From Perognathus longimembris pacificus (taxonomy: Eukaryota > Chordata > Mammalia > Rodentia > Heteromyidae): a stretch of DNA of 64,000 nucleotides. Location of the stretch: positions 39,855,562 to 39,919,561 of the forward strand of contig NC_063168.1 in NCBI RefSeq assembly GCF_023159225.1. The letters run 5' to 3'. A model generated the notes under the pieces. That model ran no database searches, was not told where the DNA came from, and saw nothing but the letters and a program-made list of their open reading frames with translations. Shown one piece after another: positions 42,991-55,760 of this stretch. The position numbers were made by a program, and so were the translations under genes. Each line of letters starts with the position of its first letter. The stretch's first letter is position 1.

Positions 42991-45128
42991 AACACTCTAA
43001 AGCTTCTTCTTTTTATAGTATACCAAGAGCACAGAACTCATAATACAATAAAAAGTGGTATGCATTTCCCTGTGAAAGGAAGGAAAAAACTCAGTTCCTA
43101 TCTGGCAAACAGTTTTCTTTTGTAAGAGCTATATTTTTATCACTGAACTTCATCTTCCCAAAAGGAAGAAGAAGATAACAATGGTGAAAATGGAACACAA
43201 AGGGAGAGGTGGGGGAAGGGGCATCTCGGTCATAAACACTTTACAGAGCTTCACTAAGGGTAATTCTGCCAAGGGAGAGCAGCATTTTGTCCCTTGCCTC
43301 CATTAATTACCACCCGATTCCTAGTGTAGCATGGGCCTGTTCCATGGCAATATGCCCACTTCTATCCTGTGTCTTCCTGATGGGACAGTCTGAACTGCCA
43401 TTCACATGGAGACAAGGATCAATAAGATACCAGGCTCATGGGCATGAGATCCAAGAAGGGCTTTGAAGGCAGGGAGGCCATTCTAAGGAAATGCCTATTT
43501 TTACAGATCCTCTTCTAAATCACTTCAACAAGCTTCCTTTTACTTCCCATACCACGGTCCCTGTTGTGGGGCTGGTTTTTTTGGCAGACATTTTCCTGTT
43601 TTTCCTTCCCTAAGTCCCTTTCTTCTCCTGAATCTTTGTCAACACCTTTGTCTCAGACCCATCTTTTTTCTGACTTCAAAGAAGGAGAGGAAATTGTGAG
43701 GCTATGGAGCGACCTTTAGAGTCTGAAAACATACTTCTAGTTGCTTAGTAGAGCCACAAGTCCAAGTCATGCCTCAAATTAGTGTGGCCTTGCATTAGTT
43801 CCTTTGCATGGACTAGAAGTCCCAAGAGAGCAGAAGGGGAGGAGAAGGTCCTTCAGAGACCCTGGCTCTTCCCCAACTAACCATGAGGTTTTGGGTGTGG
43901 GTCTATATTCTGTCAAGCTTTGGGACTTGCAGATCTATGGAGTAATCAGAACCTAGAGGTAGGAAAAAAGAATACTTCCCCCTAGGAAGCCCATTTGGCT
44001 TGCTTTAGAACAGAAGAAGACACAAGGAAGCATTCATTCCTAGCAGTGCATTTTGAGAGGCCCCTGAGGAGACAGACCACCCTGCCTCACTTAGCAATTC
44101 CCATTCCCCCCTTTCTTCATTGAGGCCCCAAGGAACTCCAAAGCCACCCAGAGCTGTGCTTCCCCAAGGGCTGAATTTCTGGACAGAAGATCAGCCTTGG
44201 AAAGTGACAGCCTAATCTACTGGATGTGCCGCTTCCTGGCCTTGATGGTCCCTCAGTCTGAGTGACAGTATCTTCTAGCCATAGAACATAAGTTACACAT
44301 ATGGAGCAGAAGACTTCACTCACACGTGAGGCGTGTTGTTGGTGGCTGGCTGTTTACAATACAAGTAAGTTCTCCTTTTTTTTTTTAAACAAATAATATT
44401 TAGAAAAAATAGTGAGGTTTTGTGGCCAGTCCACAAAACCTTGTTTCAACAAATAACATGCTGGTATGGTCTGTCCACACAGGCTTTATGAAAAACCTTC
44501 CTCAGAGCAGTTCAATATGGATTTAAGGCTTAACAAATCTCATGGTAAACCTACCCTACCTAGCTCAGCCTGTTTTGGAACTACTGGTTACAAAAGAAAA
44601 ACAAATACCTTCTTTGTTATTGTTTTTTCTTCTTAGAGACTAACAGAATAAGGAATCAAAACATCATGAAGGTAAAATATAAAGAAACAATAGACAAGCA
44701 AAAACTAGTAGCATCTATGGTCAGAAACAGCAGGGTTTGAGGAGAGAACCAAGGTGAGCTTAAGGTGACAGGCACAAGGCAGCACACTTGCCATCTTCTC
44801 TGGAATTCTTCCCTGCAGAATCTCCATGAAGGGAAAAGGGCAAGTACAGGCAAGCTCTTACCCTAGTTTACAACCTTTGCATAACCTTCACCACCAAGAT
44901 AGATACTACAGATACTATGCTGGGGCTCCTTTCCCTCTAAATATCAATGTCACTGTGGGCAAGCCTTCATCCTTCAAGACACATTCTCATCTGGCTCTGA
45001 GACCATGGTGCAACCATAGAGTGACTAGGACTAGGTCTGTGCTTACTTTTACCTGCCAATGTGACACTAAAGAAAGAACAGGCCTATCTTGTTAAGAGAA
45101 TTTTGAAGCCTTAAGAGGAGTTATAGTT

Positions 45129-45164
45129 CATAGTGAATTCAGAAAACCATAGTGAATTCAGAAA
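45129..45164. repeat. 18-bp tandem duplication
   Basis: CATAGTGAATTCAGAAAA occurs twice in direct succession (45,129-45,146 and 45,147-45,164), identical. Confidence 0.9.
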
Positions 45165-47109
45165 ATCATCAGCTATTTTCTGATGTGGCCCTACAGATTT
45201 CTCACTGCTCCATAAGCTGATGTTCCTGAGACCAAAAGCCAAAAGAAAAAGAGAAGACACTGGACTCTGAGCCTGCCCAGGCCAGGATGGCAGATGGGAA
45301 TTTCTGTTGTCTAGTATCTCAATCAAGTAACATCCTAAAACCCATTCAAACTTGACTCAAATTGTTACACTGCAATTTTTTGGGTCATTAAATGAACGTT
45401 TCTTTGAAGTCTGTCTAGTAGAAAAACACTCCTCTCTCACACTCACTCTCTCTCACAGTCACACACACACACACACATTCCTCTCTGTAAAGGAATCTAG
45501 CAAATCAATTAACACAGTAAATTTGGATCATCTAGATCTTCAAACATTTATCTATGATGCACTGCCAAGTTAGTGGTAAAACACCAGTCTACTAAGACAG
45601 AGCTCCAGATGGAGTGCAAATGTTTATGCTAACCAGAGTTTCAGATCACTGGTGCAGAAAGCCTAGCGCTAAATGTTATCTGATGGCACAGTTTGCTGTG
45701 GACACTAATTTACCCTGGCCTGGAAGCACTAATCACCTCATTACTTTTGGAATCTGAATATGCAAGGATCCTTTGGTCCAAGCCTCAGGGAGGGATTCTG
45801 ATTCCAGCTCGGAGGGTCTCTAACTTAAGGCTACATGTTACTGCATTATCAAACAAGTCTTGCATCAAGAAAGCAAACTAAAAGGCAATAAATAACTATC
45901 CTGTTTTGCACTCCTGGAGTAGGCTCCCTGCTCCTGCCTTCTTATCACAAGTCACTACCTTGTCTCTATTTTTCTAGTCTGACCTATAAGCTCTGACAGA
46001 AGGCTCCAAGAACCAAGAACACAGACAGAACTTAGTACCAATACATGGGACCTCAGTCTTTCATCAGAGCCTGGTCTCTGATCTTGTAAAAGGGGCAAAA
46101 GGACAGAATAGCTGACTCCATTTTTCTTCAGGTTCAGAGATACAATTTTGTCTGTGGGAAATAATAGGGGAAGGTACAACTCTGGCCCCATTGCCTGTGG
46201 TCAGAGGTGTGTGGGTCGACCTGCACAAAAAGCCATGGCGGCTGTTAAGTTACAGGGCGGGGATTAAGTTAAAAATATGGCTTCTGGAAGCCCTGCCAAC
46301 CACTGGTGTCATAGTTTCCTGGTGAGGTCAGTGCAGATGTGGGCTCTAACCCTGGGCGTGAGCTCTTGCCTCAGCCCGACCACTACCTAGCATGTGCTTT
46401 GGTAGAAAATACAGCCAAAGTGAGACAAAACCTGTTGGGTCAGTCACAGAGACTGGTTTAAGCTTCTCTGATCTGAAGTACATAAACAAAAGTCCCACTA
46501 AGAGAGGCCTAGCAGTTCTGGGAAACAGAACAGGGAGTTTCACTGCAGACTGATATTTTTCCTACCCAAGAGGGTGAGGCGAATTCATCAGAGGCTAAGT
46601 TTCCAAGGAGACAACAAAATACCAATTTCCTCCACCACCCCCAAAACAAAAAGGGAGAAGGAAAGGAAAAAAAAACAAAACAAAAAAAAAAAAAAACCTC
46701 AGACACTACTGAATTCAATTCTTGCCACCTTGAGATGGCAGCTCAGATTTTCCAGAGAATCAGTAAGACGCATATTTAGAAATCATCCCATGATCTCATA
46801 TGGGACATGGCTGTGTCCAAGCCCAGCCCTTCCACTTCTGTGCCTTGTTTAACAGGAACACAAGCCAGGATCTTTCTGACCAGAAGCAGCAACCCCACAA
46901 ATTACCAGAATGAAGCCTGTTTATTACAGTTCAAAAAGATCATCCACACTCAGAATGTGACACTGGAGCATTCTCCAAAAGCTCAAGATTCCCTTTTGTG
47001 AAAATTATTAATTGTGGAATTCAACAGGAGACAAGTTCACACCTGATTTCTGGAAAAAGGTATTCTTTTTATGTCTGGGACTAGATAGTCAACTACCATT
47101 TTCACTTAC

Positions 47110-47261
47110 CAGCCTCTCTCCAGAGAGTACTTCCAGCAGCTTGATGAGCATCCGTCCATCTCGAAGGTCAGTGTACAGGTCTGTGATCCGACAGGACACT
47201 CGGGCAAGGTGAGAGTTGACCCACTTGGTGAAGGTCTTCTTCTGCACGGCTTCACGCTCAT
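47110..47261 (-). CDS. SPTBN1: SPTBN1 exon, residues ~50-100 (start of CH1), first exon in the window
   Basis: A 152-nt exon: two bases finishing an aspartate codon (split G|AT), then 50 codons [20 protein letters not shown] to LEVLSGERL. Acceptor TTTCCTTGCAG|ATGAGC, donor CTG|GTAAGT. It begins the first CH domain; [13 protein letters not shown] is the N-terminal actin-binding helix. In the human gene this is the exon shared by isoforms with different first exons; neither alternative N-terminus is found within the next 16.7 kb. Confidence 0.97.
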
Positions 47262-47631
47262 CTGCAAGGAAAGAATGCAATTTATCACTAGCCTGGCATT
47301 GTGGCACAGGGGTATACCAGTAGGAGTGGAGCCGGCAAAAATAAGCTTCAATGAAATCTCTACTTAGATCTTAACTGCAGTTATCTCTACAGAAATACAG
47401 ACATGAAGTAACTCCTTCAGCAAAGGAATCTCCAGGTTTACTGCTGGCTGTATGTTCTTTACTCCCTCTATTTCTTGTCCTCCTCTCCCTGTAGATGATG
47501 ATGGAGGCCTCTGCAGTGCTTCTGTCAAATACAATATCTGACTGGTAGAGTAGCTGAGATGTGCTCCGCTACAATTCCTTCAAAAGGTGAGTATGAAGGA
47601 GGCACACAGTATATAAAAGGATGTGGGGAAG

Positions 47632-47700
47632 AAACAGTGCTCAGGCCCCCTGAGTTTTCAAGCCCCAGGACTGGCCAAAAACCAAACAAAACCAAAAACT
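47632..47700 (+). repeat. Geo monomer 3' fragment
   Basis: GAAACAGTGCTCAGGCCCCC, TGAGTTTTCAAGCCCCAGGA and CTGGCC, then an A/C-rich tail. Only the last third of a Geo half, with a small T insertion. Confidence 0.75.
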
Positions 47701-48242
47701 TAGGCAACACCTCCAAAAGATAGTCACTCATGATCTTCATTTGCAATCAAGGTCACATGTGCTACGGATAACAGAGAAAATGGCAGGAGACAAGGTAGAA
47801 TACAAAGTAATCTGTAGTACAAAGAATACAAAGCCACCAGGAGGACAGGGTCTGGAATCAGGGTTTTAACAAAAATGTGCTGAGACCTTGGCTTCAGTGT
47901 CCTCTTTTACCAACTAAATGGATTCTCTAAACTTCACACAAGACAGCTGAAAGGACAGCTGCTGGTTTATGCTCTAAAGTACGGTAGTTGCAACTTGAGC
48001 CATCTATCAGTATTAAGCTTTTCAAGTCTTAGTCTAGGTGATGTCTAGGTGATACCCAGTTTGAATCATAAATCTCTATAAACATTTAGGGCAGAACTAG
48101 CCTTCCACATCCACAGTCTTGCCTCTGCAGAATGTTCTAACTTCAGGCAGATGAATACTCTCAGCACACATCCAGGATGCCCTAGACCCACCCACCAACA
48201 CTCCTTGACACTGCTGTCTTCAGAGCTACCCTCTGCCAGTTA

Positions 48243-48475
48243 GGTATTGTACTTTTTTTTTTTTTTTTTTGCCAGTCCTGGGCCTTGGACTCAGGGCCTG
48301 AGCACTGTCCCTGGCTTCTTCCCGCTCAAGGCTAGCACTGTGCCACTTGAGCCACAGCGCCGCTTCTGGCCGTTTTCTGTATATGTGGTGCTGGGGAATC
48401 GAACCTAGGGCCTCGTGTATCCGAGGCAGGCACTCTTGCCACTAGGCTATATCTCCAGCCCGGTATTGTACTTTT
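48243..48475 (-). repeat. IDL-Geo dimeric SINE, GAGCGGGAAG subfamily, with 14-bp duplication
   Basis: Reverse-strand dimer (48,257-48,461) flanked by GGTATTGTACTTTT at 48,243-48,256 and 48,462-48,475. It shares CTTCTTCCCGCTCAAGG and CCTAGGGCCTCGTGTATCCG with the copy at 35,835. Confidence 0.95.
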
Positions 48476-49416
48476 AATCCCACAAGAATCCAAGCCCTAC
48501 TCCTTCTAGTGCAAATCCAAACCGAGAAAGATGTGTATGCATGACTTCACAAAAGGAGAAGATAGCCAACAATTTCTTACAGATTTCAAAACCAATGAGT
48601 GGCATGTAAACAGCCAATCCTGTGAATGGGGCATGTGCCTGGTGGCCTAAGGGTACTACTAGTGGTTTCCCAGGCTGGCCAGAGACAGAGCAAACAGCCC
48701 AGTGTCTGGGGAAAGTCTGCCTGGAGGACTTTGCTGAGGCTATCATCAACCCCACCACAAGGAGTAAGACAGAAGCCATTCTACGAAACTTTACTACTGC
48801 TGCCAACCTGGCAAGTGAGCTGGTGAGTGCCTGCCAAGATCTGTGGTCACCTGCTACAGTCAGCAGCTCCTTGAGGTCCAGCCTTCCCTTCCCTAAATAA
48901 ACAGCCTATCCAGATGGAATGGTTGCAGAGGGACAAAGGCCAACCAGAAACAAAGGATCAAACAGGCAGATGAGGGAAGGAGAAAAAAGCAGTGAGGCAA
49001 ACTGTAGCATGGAAAGACCACATGTATTATTAATTACACAATCATTATAATGAATGGTAACTTTACTACTCCATAGTGTGGGGAGCTGCATTTTCTGGCC
49101 TAAGGTTGGCTGTTTTGAAAGAGCAAGGCTGAAGAATACAGACACATTAAGCTTCTGCTGGGGTCATTTCACAGATGGTCTCTACCCAGGAGGCAAGTAA
49201 CACCTGATTCAGATGGTATTTACAGCCAACTAATTGAGAAAAAAAAATTTTTTAATATCCTTTATGTACTATACTGGGTTGGAAAATGTCTAATAAATTC
49301 TTTGATGGGTATCTCAGGTTCTTAATGAAAGGTTTGAGACTCAAAGTTACCACCACACCCAGCCTATCAAGTGAGCAAGATAAAAAGGAAAGCATGTTTG
49401 GATTGAAGTATTTCGC

Positions 49417-49440
49417 GGGGGGGGGGGGGGGGGGGGGGGG
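49417..49440. repeat. Poly-G run (24 G)
   Basis: Twenty-four consecutive G on the plus strand, with TTTCGC before it and CGGAGGAAGG after. It is C on the gene strand. Could form a G-quadruplex on the plus strand; the length may also be affected by sequencing. Confidence 0.97.
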
Positions 49441-50349
49441 CGGAGGAAGGGGAGAACGGATGAAAAAAATAGATTCCTCTCCATTAGGTGAATCTGCCAT
49501 TATAAAGAAACACTGTTGGCTTCTTTCAGGCTGCAATAGTAGGGTTTTGTTTTGTTTTTTTAATGAGAAAATTCTGAATATTTGCTTCAAGCCTGCTCTA
49601 AAGAGTTATAGTACAGTGAAAACCCTCCTCCCCACAGAAAAGCAAACTTAAAGGCAAGGGGTGGGATGGGAAGGGGTGGCAGGGCAGGAAAAACTGAGCA
49701 GAAACGGGAAACAGACTCAGATCTGTGTAAGGAAGGCTTCTGTATATCCCCCCCGACTTCAGGAGAGTAAAGAGTGCTAGAAGAATCACGCAGACTCTAA
49801 GTTCCTTTGGCTGGAAAAGTCAGGAAGACTGACTGATTCTGCCCAGAGACCAGACCTGATCAACACCTTGATGACAGAGGAGGGGAGGGGTCATGAAATC
49901 ATCTCAGCAGAGACAGCTACAATGTGTGTGTCCTACAATGGAATACTTGGTGTCACCAAACACTTCTGAAGCTGGAAGGAGGGAGGAGGAGGCAGAAAGT
50001 CCACCATCCCATGGCACAGTGGAAGAGGAGGCTCCAGGCTTGACCCAATCTTTTGTTCTAGTCTCCCTGGTAAGGCAAAATGACATCACCCCTACATTTC
50101 CCACCCAGGGAGGCTGGGGAAAATAGGCCTGGAGGAAAAGATGGCACTTGGCTTAGAGGATGGAAGATACCCATAGGAGGTTTCTAGGCTCAAGCAGCTG
50201 TCACTGACTGGGAGGTGGAGGGAAATGGATCAGCTTCCAGTTCCAAGAACATGAGGCAACTGTGATGGGCTGGAAAAGTAGTCCTTACAAGATCCATAGT
50301 GACCTGGTTATTTAGACCAGAGTTGTTGTTTGTTGTTGTTGTTTTTTTA

Positions 50350-50555
50350 ACAAGGGGGAAATTTTGCCTCACAGGGGACATTTAACAATGTCTACAGACA
50401 TTTCTGATGGTTGAGACTGAGTTATGTGCTGCTGGCATCTAGAGGGCACAGACCAGGGATGCTGTTCAACATCCTACAGTACATAGGACAACCCCCCTAC
50501 AATGAATGATTGTCAGCCTCAAACACTGACAATTCCAGGGCTGAGACTCTTTACT
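50350..50555. repeat. Old hAT-type non-autonomous DNA transposon
   Basis: CACAGGGGACATTTAACAAT, GTCTACAGACATTTCTGATG, CAGGGATGCTGTTCAACATC and CATAGGACAACCCCCC match a common mammalian hAT-derived repeat. I do not want to name the family from memory. Confidence 0.55.
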
Positions 50556-52517
50556 TAGAAGTCATATGCTTATATTGATGGGAGCTGGCATTAGCAGTAA
50601 TTGGTGAGACTGCAAGCCCTGGAGAGGGAAACTCAAGTTAGGAGGTTATTATTCATCATCCTCTCTGACCACATCAAAGGCTTTTTGAGCTTTATGGTTT
50701 GCATGTTGGCTTGATGGCAGCAGAAATTCCCTGCCTTCAGGCCTATTCATTCTGCAAAAGGCATGGTGCAAAGCAGAGGAGCAGCAGTGTTCTGGACTGC
50801 TGCGGGCACAGTCTGGGTCAGTATGATGATAAACATTCCTGCCTCTTGTGCCATTTCCACTTCCCTCTTTTTCAGGGAGTTATATTGCTATTGTTAAGTG
50901 AATGCATGCTTGTATCTCCTCCCAGGAAGTTGACATAGCCAAACCCTGCTTTGTAGGTTCCTAGTCTGTGCTGCTTCACGCTTGCCTCTAAGGAAATGGG
51001 ATTCTGGCCTCCTGCTCTCTGTGGGTCTTCTCTTGGTTGTGTTTTCCCCTACCCTCCTCATATCATACAATATTACATATCATCAAAAGACCACACCTAG
51101 TATCAAATGGGAGAACATAAACCATACAGTAAGGTATCCAGGTTATTCTAGCTGCTCATTAAACCCTGCTGTGCAACAAAGAAGCATTCTCATCCATTCA
51201 CACCATTTGAAGAATTTCCCAGGGATGGTGAGCTCATATCATCTCAGGCTGAGCAAGCCTTTAGAAGTCATCTTAGTCAGCATTCTTTCAAATGCAAAAA
51301 ATTTTTCTTCACCATTTGTTTCAGTATATAAGAAAACTACTGGATAAAACTACAAATGCAAGTGCAGGAGGTTGTATGAAAAATACATAGAAAGACAGTG
51401 ATTCATTCTTTAAGAAAAAAAAGCATTCACTTAAATACTTCATAATCCTCACAACTGCCCGATCAGGCTGGCTCCAGACAAATTTCTCAAAAAAAAAGAA
51501 CATATTTTCATGATACAAGATTTAGAATCTTCCATCTCCCCATCCTAATCCAAGTCCATACTCTTGTAAAGTGTAACCTGTATCACTAACAATCCAATTG
51601 TTGGGATGGTATTGCCATCAAGACTAGATTTGTCTCTGTGGTCCATTGAGGCTTGTGATACAGGGGGGAAAGAAAGGCCTCTTTCTTACTCTTTAGATGT
51701 AAAGGCATTCAGGCTTGAACACTGCTATCACCCAGTCTTTGAGGTGACAGTGGATAAAAAGCCAAGACCATACACTTAAGGCCACTCTCACTCCTTTGCC
51801 TGACCACCATACACCTGTCAACACAACCCAGCTCAGAAGGCAGCTGCAGCTCTACACATCCAGAGGGTGAAAGTGCAAAAGCAAGGGCAAAATTAGAAAA
51901 AAGAACCAGAAGCTTTCCATGTGAGAAGCAGGTAAGTGGTCTACATGGCAATGAGGATGGGAGTCAGGAAGAAGGGGTTCATAAGAAGCAGGCAAGAAAA
52001 TCTGTCTGTTTCTGTGAGTGGAAACATTTACATCAACTTCTGACTCCTGAAGGAGTGAACTGGAAGTGAAACCCTACTAGAGATACTCGTTCCGGGAATG
52101 GGATTTTATAGCAGCTGTGCCTGAATTAAAAACACCATGCATCTGCACAGCAATTAATACTTTCTCAAAGTGCACTAAACCCTCACAGCAACTGTCATAG
52201 CAGTGGAACCCAAGAGTCATCTCTTGCAAAGTTCAAGTGAGTGTCACCAGCCGGTGGTGGTGGGAGAGCTGGCATGTGCTAGGAGCCACATCAGAGGCTG
52301 ATGGTACATAGCTACACTTTCTCTTCTAAGTGCCCACATTTACTGTCTTTTTATTACCTGGTTTCTGGTAAATAACTTGAAAATTCAGATGTCTTTGAAA
52401 AGAGACAGTATTTAGAATAAAGAAACATACTTGTACACAAGTATGATTAGTCTCTGCATCTCATTCATTGCCTTCTAGCAGGGTGCATAATCTACTTCTT
52501 TTCATTGCTACTGCTGC

Positions 52518-53014
52518 TGCTGTGTGTGTGCTGGTACTGGGGCTTGAACTCAGGGTCTGGGCAGTGTCCTTTAGCTTTTTCACTCAAGGCCTATACTCTC
52601 TACCACTTAAGGTACAGCTCCACTTTCAGTTTTTGGTGGTTAATTAGAGATAAGAGTATTAGGGAGCTGGGCACTGGTGGCTCATGCCTTTCATCCTCGC
52701 TACTCAGGATGCTGAGATCTGAGGTTTACACAGTCTGAAGCTAGCCTGGGCAGCATTTCTGGGCAGGAAATGTCTGTGAGACTCTTAACTCCCATAAGCT
52801 ACTCAGAAAAAGCGTGAAGTGGAGCTGTAGCTCAAATGGTATAGAGTGCTAATCTTGAGCACAAAGAAGCTCAGGGGCAGTACCTAGGCCCTGAGCTCAA
52901 GCCCAGGACCAGCAAAAAAAAAGGTATCAGGGACTTTCCTGTCTAGACTGGCTTCTCAGATCTCAGCCTCCTAAGTAGCCAGAATTACAGGCAGAGCCAC
53001 TGGTACCTGGCTAT
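52518..53014 (-). repeat. B1-Geo composite SINE, split by a second B1-Geo
   Basis: The Geo half (52,518-52,620: CTGGTACTGGGGCTTGAACT, CTCTACCACTTAAG) and linker (GGTTAATTAGAGATAAGAGT) are followed by an inserted sense copy. The outer B1 half then resumes at about 52,921 (GACTTTCCTGTCTAGACTGG, CAGATCTCAGCCTCCTAAGT). Confidence 0.85.
52663..52920 (+). repeat. B1-Geo composite SINE inserted in an older antisense B1-Geo
   Basis: GAGCTGGGCACTGGTGGCTC, CTACTCAGGATGCTGAGATC, GCCTGGGCAG, linker, GGAGCTGTAGCTCAAATGG, GAGCTCAAGCCCAGGACCAG and an A tail. An imperfect target duplication (GTATTAGGGA / GTATCAGGGA) flanks it. Confidence 0.85.
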
Positions 53015-53948
53015 TTCTTTTCTTTTTAGGTAATGGCTATTGTCAATACTGGTAGGCTGTAATGCTTCAGTCTTTGTTCACCCTGAATAATGTTTTACTT
53101 AGTATAAAATGAACACTGTTAACATGAATCAAGTTACAGGACACATCAATAGCTACAGTGAGCAGAGGGCATTGTGGTGCAATACCTTTTTTTTTTTTTT
53201 TTTAAACATTTTAGAGGGAGTCTATGCCCTCACATGTTTCCAGACTTTGAAGACAGTTTCAGAATCATTTTGACCAAAGATAACATCATGAGGGAAAGCT
53301 ATAGTACCCTGCATGGGGACTACTCAAGGAGGATAACACACATTGCAATATACAAGCTTCAGAAGGTTTGTTAAAATGCCAGTCATGTGGCTATGTAACA
53401 CCTCATACAATCACAGACAATGCTAGCCCATCAGAGATTCCCTAAAATCATAACCTGATCTCTATTCTCAATGAGTCCAGAAGGGCAGAAGCACCAAGTA
53501 CCACTTGGGATGCAAAAGACACACAGTGTCAGCTGCTAAGATAAATAACCCCAAATGTCCATGGGACTGAATTTACCAGCTGCATCCAGCTAGATACCTT
53601 GTTTCCACAGTATAGAGTTTCAGCATAATCCTTTGCCTGTCTTTGGGACAATTTGGTTTTAGGATTTTAAATCAACATTGCAGATAACCATCACCATGTG
53701 AAAAGTAGCAATAAGCCCCAATTGTATTTCGTCTCAAAGGCTGGAATCCCTAGGAAATCATAAGACTAGACTAGGGATAGGGGTGGGGAGAGGGCAAGGT
53801 AGACAACTCATAGCACATGCGTAGGCTCCCCATCCATCCAATGACTTGCAGGTTGGTTTTGCACTATCACTGCTTCCTCTAGGTATCACTGACAGTCTAG
53901 GATGCAGTTCATTTCAGCAACTTGTGAGTTTAAGGAATCCACAGATTT

Positions 53949-53983
53949 GTTGCCAGAAGACAGATTTGTTGCCATCAGTGTAG
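53949..53983. repeat. Short direct repeat with a spacer
   Basis: ACAGATTTGTTGCCA occurs twice within about 35 bp, separated by GAAG-type sequence. A minor local duplication. Confidence 0.8.
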
Positions 53984-55389
53984 GCTATACAGCTTAGTAG
54001 TTGCAAGAATCTGAACACGTACACTATGTTTTCATCATCTAATGTTGGGGAAAATATCACTTACAAGCTAGGTTTCTTAGGATGACCAAATTAAACAATA
54101 TTTATGAATCTGCTGTCAGGCATACAGCATTAGCTAAACTGAGAATGTAAGCCAACTTGCAGAAGCAGAAGCTCCACTAATTTAGGATGGCAGGGCTACC
54201 CATTGCAAGGGGAAAGAGAAAGAACATATTTAATCTATCCTTTTGGATATTCCACAGTACCACACTTCGTTGAAAAAGATGGAGTAAATGTTTTATCTGC
54301 AAGGCTGATTTAAAACAAAATGCAATTGAGAAATGTCAGGAGGTTCATTAATTTGAGAAGGTATCCCTCTTCCCTCTACCATTCTTAACTCTGGCCACAA
54401 TTTATTTATTTATTTATTTTCCTGAATGAGGCCATTCCAAATCCCATTCCAAGTGGGTGCTACCAGATTTGACCCAGAAGTTCTCCGAGGTGGGTCACTC
54501 AGAGGAGGAGTGCTTCTGGCCTGGGTTCTGCAATACCTTTTGTGAAGGCACTTAACACATCATTTTCAACACGTGCCACAGTTTCTGTTTTGGAAAGGGG
54601 TAAGAGTCAGGGAAGAAAGGAAGGCTTAAAGGTATGCAACTGGACAGAAAGTAAAATAGAAATGATAATTGTTAAATGACCTTAATTCATTATTCCTTTC
54701 CCTAAGACTGAATTTACAAGTGGTTTAAGAAATCTTCCTTTTACTTTGCAAGTAACTGGAACTCGTAGGCATAAATGAAAAATACACAGTAAAAAGTTCT
54801 AAAATAATGGGCTGCTCTAAGAAGAAAAGGTAATCAAGTGCAATTTTTGCTTTGCAAAGACATAATCAAGTTGGATATAGACTTGGGTTTAAAGTAGGAA
54901 AAAAGTTGTATGAATGGAAGCTGAGAAGCAGTCAAAGGGAAATGATAAAGCAATCATTCTCCAAACATATGCCCATGACTTGCTATTTAAAGCTGTCTAA
55001 TCTAAAAATATACTGAGTATTAAAAACTCCAACACTACAAAGTGCACATTATAAAACTAAGTTAAGGCTTCATACACTTTGTGAACTAGGAGTCTACCTA
55101 GGAAAACAAAAGTTAAAATAGAAAAAAAAATGGATACAGAATCAACTGCAAAGAGTATGATCTTGGATATTTAGAAAAAAAAATGCTGGACATAATTAGG
55201 ATGACTTCAGGTCCCACTCACCATCAACTTCTGAGATTCCCTGTCCTGTGCTTTTTACCTTCTAAGCCACTTTAACTATAACTGCCATTGTCTTAATTCC
55301 TAATTTTTTTTCAAAGCTGTACTACTATACCAAAATCCTTAGTGACTCCAAGCTAAACAGTAGAATCCAGTTCTCTGTGCCTGTGTCCA

Positions 55390-55760
55390 AAGGTCCTGAA
55401 ATGGTCACTCCTAAGGCACCAACTTCATCCAGGAACTTTGCTGATATGCCTCCTACATGTTCTACGCATCCTGTTCTGCTCTCTTACAATGTGTGCTCTT
55501 GCTTCTCCACCTGTGCTTACTACCTAGAAGACACCCTCTTCTCTTAAGGCTTTAGGTTAAAATCACTTCTTCCCAGAGGGTCAGCATCATCATTTGGTAG
55601 ATGACTACCCTTCATCTTTTTATTTATCTAATGTCCTATCTTCTCAACTATCCTGCAACAGCCTCAGGGTAGGGGATCCATTTTATGGCTGTTTAGACCC
55701 TTAGTATATACCTGGCAGTGTGTGTGCACAATAAACAACTTCTGAATGTATTGGCAAACC
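55390..55760 (+). repeat. L2-type LINE 3' end
   Basis: AAAATCACTTCTTCCCAGAG, TATTTATCTAATGTCC, TATACCTGGCAGTG and CACAATAAACAACTTCTGAA follow the order of the L2 3' UTR, ending in the CTGGCACATAGTAGGCGCTC / AATAAATATTTGTTGAATG-like block. Confidence 0.65.

Larger units (their letters stand above)
37943..47109. other. Large intron (9.2 kb) with scattered retroposons
   Basis: It contains an L2-like fragment near 38,720-38,930, an L1-like 3' end at 40,780, an IDL-Geo copy at 41,968, a B1-dID-like SINE at 42,425, a MIR at 42,862 and small simple repeats (TA at 39,347-39,372, pyrimidine tract 40,168-40,235, CA at 45,458-45,477). 43,000-47,100 holds no gene or repeat that I can name. Confidence 0.75.

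Noticed and set aside
48622..48900. 92-residue plus-strand open frame ending with AAATAAA nearby
   Set aside because: The protein resembles nothing I know, and two frames overlap. It could be a degraded retrocopy but I cannot name a parent.
49286..49651. 121-residue open frame with a glycine tract
   Set aside because: The glycines (and prolines on the other strand) come only from the poly-G run at 49,417-49,440.
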